DNA of 64,000 bases from Mastacembelus armatus. Taxonomy: Eukaryota > Chordata > Actinopteri > Synbranchiformes > Mastacembelidae. A program made the translations under genes and the position numbers. Below are positions 37,501 to 51,104 of this stretch, one piece after another. The stretch spans positions 19,225,904 through 19,289,903 of the forward strand of contig NC_046656.1 in the NCBI RefSeq assembly GCF_900324485.2, in the 5' to 3' direction. The notes under the pieces are model-generated. The model was not told the DNA's origin. It did no database searches and saw nothing but the letters and a program-made list of their open reading frames with translations. Positions within the stretch are counted from its first letter, which is position 1; every line of letters starts with the position of its first letter.

Positions 37501-40500
37501 GATCTAATTAAGGCAAAAGTAAAAACCATAAAGGCTATCCCCATTCAGAAGCTTGTACATAATGGTATAACCAGTCATACTTCCAAACTGTAAAAATGAA
37601 AGTTGTTCTAAAATGTAAGAGATTAATGACCTGAAACAATCCTATTTGACTAGCCACATGCAGTAGTGTCTTAATGCATTGACTGTGTATACGTGAGGCT
37701 TTTCTATGAAATCACACATTTATTTTCTTTTGAGTATAGTGTTGAGTCGAAGTGTAAAGGCAGTTTTTAAAGCTTATACTTTAAAAGATAAGTAATTTGT
37801 GACACTCATCTCACAGGCAATTCAACTCTTTCCTGTTCTGTGCCATTTGTGAAGACGGTAAGGAGAGGCACATTAAGACAAAAGAGTGTGACTAAACGGG
37901 TGGAGGGGCGGGGGTCTGCAGTGAAAGATGGAGGGGAGGAAATAAAGGAGGAATAGGGGGAAAGAGAGCTTTTCTGACATTGGGCTGACATTGGCATCGG
38001 ACCTCCTGTTTTCTCTTAATGGTGCAGAGGCTATTGTCGTAACAGCAGCAGCTGTCACAGTGTAAGGGTGTGCATCAGCACGCTCTCAGTATACTCAAGT
38101 GGACAATCATGGCATCTACCTGCATGTTTTTTTTTTTATTTTGAATTAAGATGCAATACACGTCTCTTTAAAATGTCCAGAAACAACTCTTGCTGTTTGT
38201 ACAGCAGTGGAACAAAGTCACATCAGTGTAAATAATATTTAAATAGTCTGTGCTTTTCTTCCCCAGGGCTCCCCTATAATGACTTTATCTGCAATGTCAG
38301 GGATCTAGTACTTGTACTTGCCAAAGTTGACTGCATGCTATTGTTAGTATTGAGGCCTGTTTTAGCCACAGCAGCCCTCATTACAGCAAAGTCCACACCT
38401 TAGAAAAAAGAGCCAGAGCAATTGCAAGGCAAACACCTTCTCCCTGCTTAACGATTCCTCTTAAACTGACTTGATTTTTAGGATGTAACATATTTTTGTT
38501 GATCATCTAATGATGCCGACTATGTCAGCTTGTTGTCATTAGCCTTCCTGTGCTGTCAACCTACAGATATAAACAATAATAGCAGTTTAGAAAAGCAATG
38601 ACCCAGCGAGCATATCAGGTAAGTTTGCTGTCCATTGTAAATGCATAAATGGGCAGTGTGTCTCTGGTACACTGGGTCATGAGAGTCACACAAGGGAAGA
38701 GTAGCATGTGGTTAGTTTTCCTTACTGTGCTGCTGATTCACTGTCCACTTAACCAATGTTAACAGCTTTGTTTTTAGTTTTTGTTTTGTCCTGTTGCATC
38801 GTTTTGTCTTCAGCTTAATTGCTCCCGTTTGCTAAGACTCCATTGGTGAGGGTCTGACGTCCTCCCACTGTGTTGGCCCCCCCCCCCACTGGCCAAGTGG
38901 TAAAGCTGAGAAGTGCTTGGCTTAGCTGGAACACTGATTATGCTCTAACTCACTAATTAAACCAGTCAATAGGAATTGATTAGCACCAATAGAAATTCTC
39001 TCTGAAGTCGTCAAACTGACTTGAGACACCAGGTCGCTTCCTCCTCTGCTTGCAAGGTCTCTCTGCCATGATATATGGTGATGACCCATTATCACTGCAC
39101 AGCACAACACGCTGCATTTACAGCAGCATCATATATCTGATTTAATGCAACACCTGTTGTAAACTGGGGACTGTGAGGGAGTAGGAACTGTTGCTGGGCT
39201 GGGAGTCAAAAACAGGGCTGGGTATTTTATTTGTTTTGGTATTTACGTCATTGCAGAACTACATGAAAGGACAGACTCAAGGATGGTTTAGCATATGGGT
39301 GGTTGTGTGAAGGTGTTTTATTTGTAGCTGTTTGCTCAGCGTGTGTCGGTGCCATTTCTCATGAGATACAGCAGCTATAGACCTACAGTAATCACATATA
39401 GCCTCACTAATAAACACACAGGCTCCCTCCCATCCAGTCTGTTTTTATAGCCCGCTGTGGAAATGTATTGATCACCCTCTCCTGTGCGATACTTCATTTA
39501 CTGCTGTGACTAACAGTTCTTTTCATTGTCGATTAATCTGCTGATTATTTTCTCGATGACTCATTTTGTACATAAAAGTCATTAATTGCTTGTTTTGTCC
39601 AACAAATACTCCAAAACCTAAAGGTTCAACTTAAAATCAGTAAGAAAGAGAAAAGCAGTGAATCCTCATTGCTGAGGAAATGGAACCATTGCAGCTGAGG
39701 TTTATTATAAGTATTTGTTGTGTTTTGTTCCAGGCATAGGTGCGTTTAAATTAAGTACTAGTCCTCCCATGATAGACTTTTACTGACATCCACTGTCAGT
39801 GCCACATTTTTAAGTGTATTACCACTTATAGTTGTCTTCACTTAATGTCGTGCACTTTTAAAATAAAATCTTGTTGTGACATTTGTGTTGCCTCTCCTCA
39901 GTGCACAGCCAAAAACCAGTGCTGACAGTCAGTTTCACCTCTGGAGACATCAGCCTGATGAGCAACTACGATGACCTCTCTCCCACCCTCATCCGCACTG
40001 GTCTTAAGGGTAGGAGTGTGTCTCTTATATTTAACTACACAAATATTCCCCCAACTTTGTATTTGTGTTATTGCTTCTCTCAATTGTTGAAAACTATTTG
40101 CAGATAATGTCTCAAACAACGTTGATTTTCTTCCTTTTATCAAAAGTGGCTGCATATGTTAAAGTTGATAACATACCTTTTCCTTCTGTGACCTGTGCTG
40201 TAGATGTGGTGGTCCAGTGGTGCTCACAGGGGGACCTCCTTGCTGTGGCAGGGATGGAGAGGACACTGCTTTCCCCTGACCCATCCTGTCCTCAACCCAT
40301 CAAGAACGCCGTTGTCAAGTTCTACAACGTTCGGGGTGAACACATCTACACACTGGACACACCAGCACAGGTGATCAACTTCAGCAGGGTTGTCTAAGTG
40401 CTCACATTCTTTATATGTGGTAAAATGTCAGACCCAACTGTGTACTGAATTGTGGTTTGGGTTCTCGGACTTGCTGTATTTTATTTGGGTTTGAACACTG

Positions 40501-43500
40501 ACCTAAGATGAATTTGAAGAGCTAAGTCATCACTGGCCTCAAAGCCATTTTAGCAAAAAGTATTTAAACTTGGCTCTTTGTGAAGTAATTAGTAGAGTGG
40601 AGCTGCATTTGTAAATGTTTAAATTCAGAAACTCTTCTCTAGCATTTGCAAGTTTATTTCAACTCAGTTTGATAAAATAAAATAAGTTACCTCTTAAGAA
40701 AGAGTAATCACAGTCAAACACTAACACTGACCCATATTTCATGCTGCACTCATGCTACCTGACTGCTGGGAACAAGCACTTGGACATGAAACGTTTGATG
40801 TGCAGTATGTTTTAAATGTGACAAATCTTCCCGTGCTCTGGCAGCGCCCCATCACTACACTGTGCTGGGGTCACCGGGACTCTCGCCTGTTCTTGGCGTG
40901 TGGCCCGGCACTCTACATTGTTCGAGTGGAGCACCGTGTTGCCAGCCTGCAGCTCCTGTGCCAGCAGGGCATTGCCACAGCAGTGAAGGAGGAAAAAGAT
41001 GTTGCTAAGCTCACCATGCCTTCCCGCCTCTGTTCTTACGTCACTGCCGCTTTCATCCCCACCATCAAGGTAATACAAGGCAGTAAGGTTTCAGCTGCGT
41101 CAAATGCATGAATGTAAGTGTGAAGAGGTTCCTCTATAAATGTTTGATGCATGCCAGTGTGGTAATAGATGCCGCCCTCCGAGATAGAAGACGTAATATG
41201 CCTAAAGAGGAGCGTCCTTTATATGTGAGCCCTGGCACTTTAACTCTTACCATGAAAACTTCAGTAGCCAGTCAGTTGGTTGTGGAGGAAAAGATGACAT
41301 TTGCTATAACCTCCTGTTTGCTCTTCCAGCCTCCCATCCCAGATCCCAACAACATGCGTGATTTTGTGAGCTACCCGACAGCTGGGAACGAGCGGTTACA
41401 CTGCACAATGAAGCGTACGGAGGATAACCCTGAGGTGGGGGGGCCATGCTACACTCTCTACCTGGAGTACCTAGGAGGTCTGGTGCCTATCCTCAAGGGA
41501 AGACGAATAAGTAAACTCCGTCCAGAGTTTGTTATTATGGACCCCAAGACAGATGGGAAAACAGGTAAAACTCCTCCATTTTTGACAACAGAACATGACT
41601 AGAAATTATTTCCCACATCTTTCTTGTTTAAACATTAAGAGGTGGGACATTCAAATCAGCTGTTCATTATAAATACAACATTTACATATAACAATATAAA
41701 GCGTTCAGACTGAACTCCTTGTTTATGTGAAGAAAATGTGAGGTGTTAGCTCATGTGCAGTGTTTGAATTAAATGGTAAATAAGTCTGTTGTTTTTCATA
41801 ATACCAATATTTTTACTTTTTACAGCCATGAAATGGTTCCAGCCCATTCACAATTCATTGTCCATCAAATAAATTAGCTTGACCTCAAATGGATCAGCTG
41901 TGGTTCCCACAGGATGAAACTGTAAACTAGTAAAATGATGGTTTGGATCAAATGAGTCTAAAAGCTGATCTGGAGATATTGTGTAACAGTGCTGCAGCTC
42001 CATCATGTTTTGTTTAAATTAGATTTCAACAGATTTTCTGCATCTCATATTGTACTCCCATGACCCCAGTGGGTCCCCTTGGCTGCTGAGTTGTAAATGA
42101 GAGAATAAATAACCACATATATTTGTTGTGTCTAGTTACGTCTTGAGAACTGTGCATTTGTAACCTATTTGCTGAAAATGGACTCCATTCTTTTCACCCC
42201 CACCTGTTTTCCTGCCTCAGATGAGATATACGGCAACAGCCTGATATCTGCCATGGTCGACAGCTGTAACTGCTCAGACTCCAGTGACATTGAGCTGAGC
42301 GATGACTGGGTTGGCAAGAAATCTCCAAAGATATCAAGGGGCAGCAAATCCCCAAAATTGCCCAGGTAACAAGACAGTGAACCCTCGCGTGCTACAGCAT
42401 GACATCCATAACTAGCCTCTTCTTTTTAATGCAAGGGTTTGTTCCTGTTTGCACACTATTAAATAAGTACACATTAAGGAGTGTTTTTTGTTAACATATT
42501 CCACAATTATTCAGTTGGAATTGTCGACTGTATATAAACATGGACTGGTGGCTCCCCAGTAGTCAAACCACTATGAGTCTGTTGCCCCCTGGTGGCTGAT
42601 TTCAATCAATACAGGTAGAAATTATCACTGATTTTGTGCAGATGGTCATTTCTGATAACTTTGTGTTTAATAAACTTTAAAAATGGGTATATTTCAGGTG
42701 GTTGACAGCTTTGATTGTTGGCCTGATACCTCAACTCCACTTCAAGTCACTATTGCAGAGAATCTGGTTGTAAAATGCTTCGAAAAAGCAAGATGGCAGC
42801 CTGTGTATTCACAATGTTTTGGGTTCAACTGTGCATAGTGGCAGGGAGTGCTGACACATTGTCCATACTTATATAGAGTCTGTGCTTTAAATCAAGAAAC
42901 AGTGTATTCTAGCAGCAACAGGCCTTTGCTGTTATTGAAATATTAACCTTTTCGTCAGTGATGGATTGTAATGGTATTCTTTTCTGCTTCACTGCATGCC
43001 TAAACTTTTTGTATTTGCTACCTTCTCTGTAGAGACTTAGTTTGTCCCTTTACCAACAGGATCAACATTGATCCCAGAAAGTCGCCCAAACTCTCCCGCG
43101 CTACGCAGGAGATCTCCAGGTCACCACGGTTACCCATACGGAAACCCTCAATTGGATCACCCAGTCTAACACGCAGAGAATTTCCTCTAGATGACATCAC
43201 TCAGGTAAAATTTTAATTATTTGAGCCCAATTCATGATCTCATCTGGAACATCAGTGCTTCTATCATGCTCAGTGACTCAGTCAGACACGACGGGAACAA
43301 GGCTGAGAAGCTGGCGAGGGATCGTGTTTTTGCTGCTGTACTTCTGTGTCCTTTGGCCCTAACATGACAACTGGGCACAGAGCATAGCACCATGAATTGC
43401 AGACATTTTGCTTTAAAAAATATATTATGTTAATGTATATTTTCCATATAATTGTATAGATTTTCATACAAAATTATTAAAAAAAAAAAAATTTGATCTT

Positions 43501-44381
43501 TCTGTCTTGCAGCAAAATTACCTTGCTCAGGTCACATCTAATATTTGGGGAACAAAGTTCAAGATAGTGGGGCTGGCCACATTCTTGCCAGCCAACCTTG
43601 GTGCAGGTAAACAATTAACAACTATGCAAATAGCAAATTAACAACAGTTAACCTGCTAATTAAACTTAAGGAATGACTACATTTCAGTGAGTCCAGTGTC
43701 TAAATAGTCTGCATTTTGTCTTTCTTACCCATTAGTCATCTATAAGACAAGCCTCCTCCATCTGCAGCCCAGGCAGATGACCATCTACCTGCCAGAGGTG
43801 CGTAAGATCTCCACGGATTACATCAACCTGCCCGTCTTCAGCCCTAATGTCTTCAGTGAGGATGAAGATGACCTGCCTGTCACAGGACCTGCTGGTGGTG
43901 CTGATGACAATCCTCCATGCACTGTCAACATCCCTATTGCCCCAATTCATAGTCCTGCACAAGCCATGTCCCCAGCCCAAAGCATTGGTCTTGTCCAGTC
44001 CCTCCTAGCCAATCAAAATGTTCAGCTGGATGTCCTTACGAATCCCACAGCAACCCCTGCTGGAGCAGCTGCCAGTGGGTCAGACCAAAGCCAGGATACT
44101 ATCCTGACAGCCCAGTACACAGTGCCCAATAGGTACTCCAGTCCTGGTCAGGTCATCTTTGGAGGACTGGAAATGGGTCGCCTAATGGTGGGACCTCCGC
44201 CTTCTCATCATCCTTCACAACAGCAGCAGCAGCAAGAGCATCCAAATCAGAGTCAACAGCATCCACAGCATCAACAACAATTACAACACCACCAACAAAT
44301 TCAGCATCACCACCAACAGCTTCAGCAGCAACAGCATCTTCAGCAGCAGCAGCAGTTGCTCCAGCACCAACAGCTACAGCT

Positions 44382-44413
<32 letters not shown>

Positions 44414-44423
44414 TTCAGCAGCT

Positions 44424-44473
<50 letters not shown>

Positions 44474-47400
44474 TGCTCCAGCACCAACAGCTACAGCAGC
44501 AGCAGCAGCAGCAGCTTCAGCAGCAGCAGCAGCAGCAGCAGTTGCTCCAGCACCAACAGCTACAGCAGCAGCAGCAGCAGCAGCTTCAGCAACAGCACAT
44601 TCAGCAGCAGCTTCAACACATACAGCAGCAGCAGCTCCAGCAGCACATACAGCAGCAGCAGCAACTGCAACAGCAGCATCAACAAATTCAGCAGCAACAG
44701 CAACAAATGCATCAGCAGCAGTCACAGCAGCAGCATCAGGTGCAGCAACAACAGCAGCACCATCATCAACTTCAGCAGCAGCTTCAGATTCAAATTCCTG
44801 TTCCTTCTGTGTCATCAGGACATCCTTCAGGGGCAGCTCTGCACCAACTCCAGCCGGGGGCTCTGCAGATCCAGATCCCTCATTCGCCTGCTGATTTAGT
44901 TGTTGAGAGAGCAGTGGGCGGAGAACATGAGCACCTTCTGAAAATCAAGACCACCCGGTCAACTCCACAGCTGGCCGAGGGTGACTCAGTGGTCTTCAGT
45001 GCCCCTCTGGAGCTTAGTAAGATGAACCCCCCGCCCCCCTACCCCGGTACGGTGGCTGCTGCTGTGGCTGCCGCAGCAGCCGCAGCATCAGCTTCCACTG
45101 CAGCCAGTAATGCTGCATCTGGAACAGGAGCAGGCAACAGTGGGACTCCTCCACCTGGTGACCTTTGTCTGAAGAAGGGAGAGTTCCCACTTTATCTTTC
45201 AGGTCAGCAACAAACGCAGTACCCCACACCACTGGGATATGAAAGGATAACAACATTTGACAGCAGTGGGAACGTGGAGGAAGTATGTCGACCACGAACG
45301 CGACTTGTCTGCAATCAGAATGTGTACACACTCCAGGGACCTGGCAGCTCTGCCACTCTCAGGGTCACCTCTTCATCGTCCTCCTCCTCAGCTGACAAGA
45401 AGATTCAGCTGCCCTACACCTCTGCCACACTCAACAGACTTACTGCACCTCGCTATTCCATACCTAGTGGAGACCCACCCCCATACCCTGACCCAGCCAA
45501 TCAGAACAATGCTGTTGGCAGGAACCCTGGACAGAGGCTAGACAGCAGTCTGATCCATTCCACACTCAGGAGGAACAGCCGAGAGGCCGCTCTCAAAGTT
45601 TCCCAGATGCTGGAACCGCCTAGACCACTGCCTCCTAAGGCCAAAAATAGTGCACTAGCAGCCTCATTCCAGCAGAGGGTGCCAACAGCCTTATACACTT
45701 GCAGTCAGTGTAGCAGTGGGTCCAGTGTTGGAGGTTCAGCCCCAGGGAGCACTAATGGAATAGCAGGAGGAACTATTATCAGACAAGATTTCCCTCCAGG
45801 GAACGGGGCACCACACAGCACAGTTATTGTTCACTCCAACAGTGCTACTCCTCTGGCCTCCCAGTCTTCCTACAACCTACTGGGCTCACTTGAGGGACCT
45901 GGGACAACAGCAGCAGCAGGAGGAAGTAACAGGGACAGGGCTGATTATGTTAATTCAGCATTTACTGAGGATGAAACACTGAACCAGTCTCTGAGGCATC
46001 TGGCCCTGGGAGGAAGTGATGCATCAGGGCTGGTTGTCAAACGCCCACCTCCCTACCAGTGGGACCCAGCTGCCACAGAGGAGGTGTGGGTTCCTCAGGA
46101 ACGGACAGCAACGTTGAACCCCACTGGTCCCCCGGGACCCCACAAACCACTTCCACTTATTCTTAACCCAGCTCAGCAATTGGATGTGTCCAGGCTGCCT
46201 TTTGTTCTTTCTCCAAAGTCCCCCATCAGCCCCAGTGCTGCATCGTTTCAAGCTGCAGCAGCAGCAGGCTACCAAATCTCTCTCCAGTACCCCCCAGCAA
46301 CTGCCTATTCTGGAGCCCACCTCCAACCCATTCCAGGGTCACCACGCCCCTGCTCTTCCCCAAAGGAGGTGGTGGCCCCGGTACCCTTCTCACAACAGGA
46401 TGCAACCCTTGTCTTACCGCCAGGTTACCCTGCAAATCTGGCAAACCTAGCCTGCTGCCCCCTCCCACCCATGTATCCAGGAGGAAGCTCTTGTGCTGGA
46501 CTTCCCATTCCTCCCATTGCCCTTCACACTCCTTGGGGCACCTATAATTCCTGTCCCCCTATGCCCAGTCCTGCAGTCCCACTGCCACCCAAAGCTTCCC
46601 ACATGGCAGTAGACAAAAACGTTCTCTCGCCTCCACCACCGCCACCGCCACCCCCGCCGCCCCCGCCGGCTGAACTACAGAGCCATGGAGGATTACAAGA
46701 GGCCATGGCAGATACCGCTTTTCAGGAGGTGCTGTCCTTAACTGAGAGCCCAGTGCCACAACGGTCTGAGAAGTTCAGCAAGAAGAACCGTAAGCGGGCA
46801 GATGGTCGGGCTGATGAGGCTAATGTGCCACCACTGGCTGAAGGGAGCAAGTCGAAGAAGGAGGGCAGAGCTTTGGGGGATTTCAATTCGCTCATTTCTA
46901 GTCCAAGGCTGGGAGGAAGGGACAAGAAGAAGCTGAAGGGACAGAAAGAGCAGCTGAAGGCTAAAAAGCTGAGTAAGGCCACTGCCAATAGCGAGTTCCA
47001 AGACAGTTCAGAAAGTGAACCTGAGCTGTTCATCAGTGGGGATGAGCTGCTCAATCAGTGCCAGAGCAGCAAGAAGGGATGGAAGAGTAAGAGGAACCTG
47101 AGGGCTGCCAGTGAGCTGGATGAGATCAAGTGTCGAAAGGCCAACGAGAAGGAGGACAGAGGGCTGGGCAGCCAGGGGTTTGTGTACGTCATGGCCAACA
47201 AGCAGCCGCTGTGGAATGAAGCTACGCAGGTGTACCAGCTGGACTTTGGGGGGCGTGTCACACAGGAGTCTGCCAAGAACTTTCAAATTGAACTGGAGGG
47301 CAGACAGGTAAGAGAGCTGACGTTCCAGAAATATTACTCACTGCATGTTGTCCTCATACTGAGCTGATCCCTACGAGTACTGAGTAATATTGATTAGAAA

Positions 47401-47600
47401 TACAGTGTGCACACAGACGAGACGTTAATGATTGTATCTTCTTTGCGTACAACTTTTTTTTTTTATTTTGTTTCCTGACACAGGTGATGCAGTTTGGCAG
47501 GATTGATGGCAATGCCTACATCCTGGACTTCCAGTATCCATTCTCTGCTGTGCAGGCCTTTGCTGTGGCTTTAGCCAACGTCACTCAACGCCTCAAATGA
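25586..47600 (+). CDS. tulp4: Tubby-like protein 4 with a large glutamine-rich insertion
   Basis: Thirteen coding exons: 25586-25837, 35598-35726, 36533-36694, 37122-37302, 39902-40009, 40204-40370, 40845-41069, 41330-41564, 42221-42365, 43060-43204, 43513-43606, 43736-47307, 47484-47600 (5532 nt, 1843 aa; human is about 1540). The N-terminal third carries WD40-type repeats (VLVRWNEPFQKLATCDTDGG; VSDFTWSHDGTQALISYRDG) and then a SOCS-box region, so the protein is thought to be an adaptor of a cullin-RING ubiquitin ligase. The tubby domain is split: NIWGTKFKIVGLA starts it and VYQLDFGGRVTQESAKNFQI to the stop ends it, with a long disordered insert between. Most of the extra length is a Gln-rich block (about residues 775-968). 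A 14-Pro run follows later. Teleosts may have two paralogues, so no a/b suffix is given. Confidence 0.96.
31512..31542. repeat. (CA)n microsatellite in tulp4 intron 1
   Basis: About 15 CA units. Confidence 0.95.
33915..34050 (+). repeat. Dispersed teleost repeat tail in tulp4 intron 1
   Basis: Contains GATCTGTCCAGGGTGCACCC and, about 90 bp later, AAGTGGTATAGAGAATGAAT, matching the widespread tail found (in opposite orientation) at 23342-23505. It lacks the tRNA-like head. Confidence 0.6.
44218..44795 (+). repeat. CAG/CAR repeat block coding for the tulp4 Gln-rich insert
   Basis: A 578-bp stretch in the large tulp4 exon made of CAG and CAA codons with scattered CAC, CTT/CTC/TTG and ATT. A longer unit, 'CAGTTGCTCCAGCACCAACA' followed by CTA(CAG)n, occurs three times (near 44350, 44470, 44540), so the block grew both by triplet slippage and by minisatellite-like duplication. 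The frame stays open throughout. Confidence 0.9.
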
Positions 47601-50330
47601 GATGTCCCCTCTCTACTTACCCCGAGTTATATCTGGGATTTAAATGCAATCTGAGGGGGCACAGGTGGTTCACATCATCAGTAATCTTGGATTTTGGGGA
47701 GAAGAATAAGATCAGCCCTGGTCACATATACAATCACACTGCACTACACAATGCTGCCACTAGAGTTGGTGCAATAAGCAGTGGCTGCATTTGCCAAGGA
47801 TCCCCTCAGTTTTGCTCCGTTTGGCAGTGGCACCTTGCAATGCATGTAGGGCCAAAGAGCTGAGCTTTGGTAATCACCATGCAAATAAATGCTGCTTTAG
47901 CTAGAAGAAGCTTGTAGACATGAGAACCCATCGGTTAACTGAGAGAGGAACTGTCAAGGTTTTCGAAAGGGGCAGCAGTAATACTTGAAAACCACACTCT
48001 GGAGATCAAAGTTGTTTTTTTCCCAGAGCGCACAGGTACTACTGGGCACTGAAATCCATTGCTGTACAAACATTCAGTGAAACAGTTACCACTTTATTCA
48101 ACTGCTTTTGCTTTTAGGATTTTATGAAAATATTCAACATTGAGGGTTGGAGGGTGTTTTTTGTTTTTACTCTCAGCCATTTCCTTTGTTACAGTCTGTC
48201 TTGGCTGGAACTGAGGTTTAGATTTATGCATCATTTAGGAGCACTACTAATAGTTCACACTTTTCACTGTTGTAAAAGGTGTCTCACTGGTAAAACCCTG
48301 GGGAGGTCGTGGGGTAGACTGCAGTGCTTTCCACATGGTTTCCTGGGACTCTGAATGAAGAAGAAATGTTAATGTGCTACATGGATTAATTTATGTACCT
48401 TTAGTTGTTCAGCTCTTCAGATATACATTTTAACATTGGTGTCTTTGTTTGTGATGTACAATCTTCATATCCTGTCGACGTGGATTTCAACTTGCCTGCT
48501 TTATTTGGGAGACCGGTGGCTGAATTTGAATATTGCTGTGTATTCTGGAGTATTCAGGTGGGAGTTTTGTCTGACGTATCCTGTACTTAGTGAAATATCT
48601 ACGTATGGTGACATGGGCGCTAAAGAAGTCGCCAAGGCCTGGACTGAACAACGTAACCCCTGGCATGAAGTGATTTGTCACCTGCTGTCACTTCTGTGAA
48701 GTGAGAGTGTAGTTGGGGGCCTGTCCCTGCTCTTAGAGACCACATGAGACATGTAAGCAAGGTACAGGAAATATTTTTGTATTTCTCATCTATGTCATAC
48801 TCTTCTCAGAAGTCATGTAAATACATATCAGTCATATGTAAATGTTGCAAAGAGACCCGGGTGACATTGAAAGATGCCTGTCTCAACTGTGTTTTAAGTG
48901 TAACTTCAGCTGAGGAGTGAAGCTGCAGCTCTGTTGTAACTCAACAGCTACAAACAAAAGGTGACAGTTCAGCTGAAATCATTGTCACTGAATCTTTGAA
49001 GTCAGAACTCCAATGAAGGATGAAGCTATTGAAATCTGTTCATTTAGTAAGCTAACACTGAATTCTGAAAAGCTGGCTTATCTTTGTCCTTTCAGGCAGT
49101 AAGGCTCATGTTCATGTTGAACTGATGATACTAGGCAGGGCAGCTGATACGAGTTTGGATAAGGGTACATTATTGGATGCATTGCAGATATCTGTAATAG
49201 GGTTTATCTGTATGAGATGGTAGCCAACGATCAGTGAAAAAGACTTAGGAAAATGACTTACAAACATTAAGTAGGTGGTATTATGGTTACCTCAAACATT
49301 TGTGCCAAAATATGCATTTGTCAGAATAAATGAGCTTAGAGGAACATTAATTCCAGGGATAGAGAAAGCTATCACTTTGGACCAGCTGTGTTGTGGTCTC
49401 TGAGCTAATGAGATTATTACATACTTCAGTGTGATATTTCTACGTTACAATAGGGGTTGTAGGGATAGGGATTGAAAAGGAATTTCAAAATAAGTCTCTA
49501 CTGACGATAAAAGATGAAAACAGGCATGTCATAAAGAAAATATCCATCTTTTTGTGTTAGTTGTGCAATATTTTTTAGGGGAAAAATTATTTGATACCGT
49601 TCTGTTAGTTCAGCATCTCAGTTACTGGTCTGTATATTTTATTTATGAGATTATTTCCTAAAGGAGATATAGTATCTATACATACTGTATATTGTGGCTT
49701 TTTCTAAACTTTTCTTTGTGTTGATAAAAGATTGTTACAAGTCCCAAGTGTAGCCCAAAGTGTGAGATGGGAATGTGGGGTTGGTCAAATGTTCTGTGCT
49801 TTGTGAAGTTTGCATTGGATGGAAAAGATGTGAATGAGTTTGTGCCCAGTTTAGTGTAGTTGGTAGACTAGTTGTGTAGAGTGTAACTGTTAAGTCAAGG
49901 TGTGTCTGTATTCAACTGTGCGGTCCACCAGTCCCATCAGTGTTGACTCTATTATCCTCAAATGTGTGTGGTCATGGCTTCTCGTGCAAACACACACACA
50001 CACACTCATCATCGTTCACATAAGTTCACAAGTGTAAGCCACTGAGTTCATGTTCAGAGTTGCCTGTGGACTCAGGTTAAGGTTACACTTTAAACTGATT
50101 TTATGAGATGACCTGTTGTAGATATTGTAGGATTTGGCTTTTCTTTAGAAAAGATACGTGTTTTGTATTTGTAGGTGTAGATTTAAACGACAAAAACACT
50201 TGAAAAAAAGTCTGATTTGGTGACTGAACGTTTCTAGAGAATGGATAGTGAAGCATGCCATGTAAATTATTTTATAATTGTATATGTCACGCATCTTTTG
50301 AATAAAATGTCATTGTTTCAGAAAAAAAAG
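47601..50330 (+). other. tulp4 3' UTR
   Basis: The stretch between the tulp4 stop and an AATAAA at 50301-50306 has no exon-like features and no other gene, so I take it as one long 3' UTR of about 2.7 kb. Human TULP4 also has a long 3' UTR. AT-rich elements are frequent, for example around 49560-49700. Confidence 0.65.
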
Positions 50331-51104
50331 AGTCTTGTCTCCTAAATATATCCAGGTTCATTGGTGAGTTCAGAGTTCAAACCTGGGTCTGGTTCTTGGA
50401 TTATAATTCCAACCATTTACCATGAATCTGCATTTGAGCTTAAAATGGGAGTTTTATCCTCAGACTGCATTAAAGAAGAAAACTGGCTGGAAGAGAATGA
50501 GGATCGTTTTATTGTAATATCAAACATAATGTACTGGACTTGAGTATTTGCTGCTAATACATTCTCTACTGCATTTCAGAGACAGCTCTTGTATTTTTCA
50601 CTGCTCTACATTTATCTGACAACTTCAGTTCCTTTGCAGAATCAGATGAATCAGACAAAATACAGTGTGACCATCAAAGTTTATTGATCCCCGGTGGGAA
50701 AGTCCCAGATGGTAACATGGGTAGTTTGAGTTCCTTTATCAGTAACACCAGTGGTTTTCCTGCTGTGACATTCACACCCAGCACTGCAGACAAAAGGTCC
50801 TCAAAAGATGTAAACTGAAAATATCAAATGAACTAATTCTAATTATTTGACTTTTATTGTCCTGCCTCTGTCCGCGGTGCTGAACCCGCATCACGTGACC
50901 TTCCTCCTGCGCGCTACCGCCCCCTCTTCGCTTTTTTTGAGCAGCTTTTTTTCTTCCTTTGAATCGACACAAACAAAACAGCTTCGGCTGCACTTTCAAT
51001 TAAACGACGGGATAATAGAGAGAAACCATCATTGTGCTGCTGCGTAAAGACCCCGGACCGTCGCCCCGTCGCCATTTTCATGCGTCTGGCGGCTCGGTGC
51101 AATA
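50331..51104. other. tulp4-tmem181 intergenic region
   Basis: A minus-oriented LINE tail lies at 50668-50760. From about 50865 the sequence becomes CpG-richer and should include the main tmem181 promoter and 5' UTR. It has a CACGTGACC-like segment near 50893 and no TATA box that I can identify. Confidence 0.5.
50668..50760 (-). repeat. LINE 3' tail fragment
   Basis: Contains AAGTTTATTGATCCCCGGTG on the plus strand, that is CACCGGGGATCAATAAACTT on the minus strand, a common end of fish non-LTR elements. It is heavily truncated. Confidence 0.5.

Noticed and set aside
41108-41329. Open frame upstream of tulp4 exon 8
   Set aside because: It is intron sequence read through into exon 8; the acceptor at 41329 and the human reading start at PPIPDPNNM.
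44153-44815. A 220-codon antisense open frame rich in alanine and valine
   Set aside because: It is the reverse-strand shadow of the CAG/CAA repeat in tulp4; CTG/TTG-type repeats read as Ala/Val without stops.
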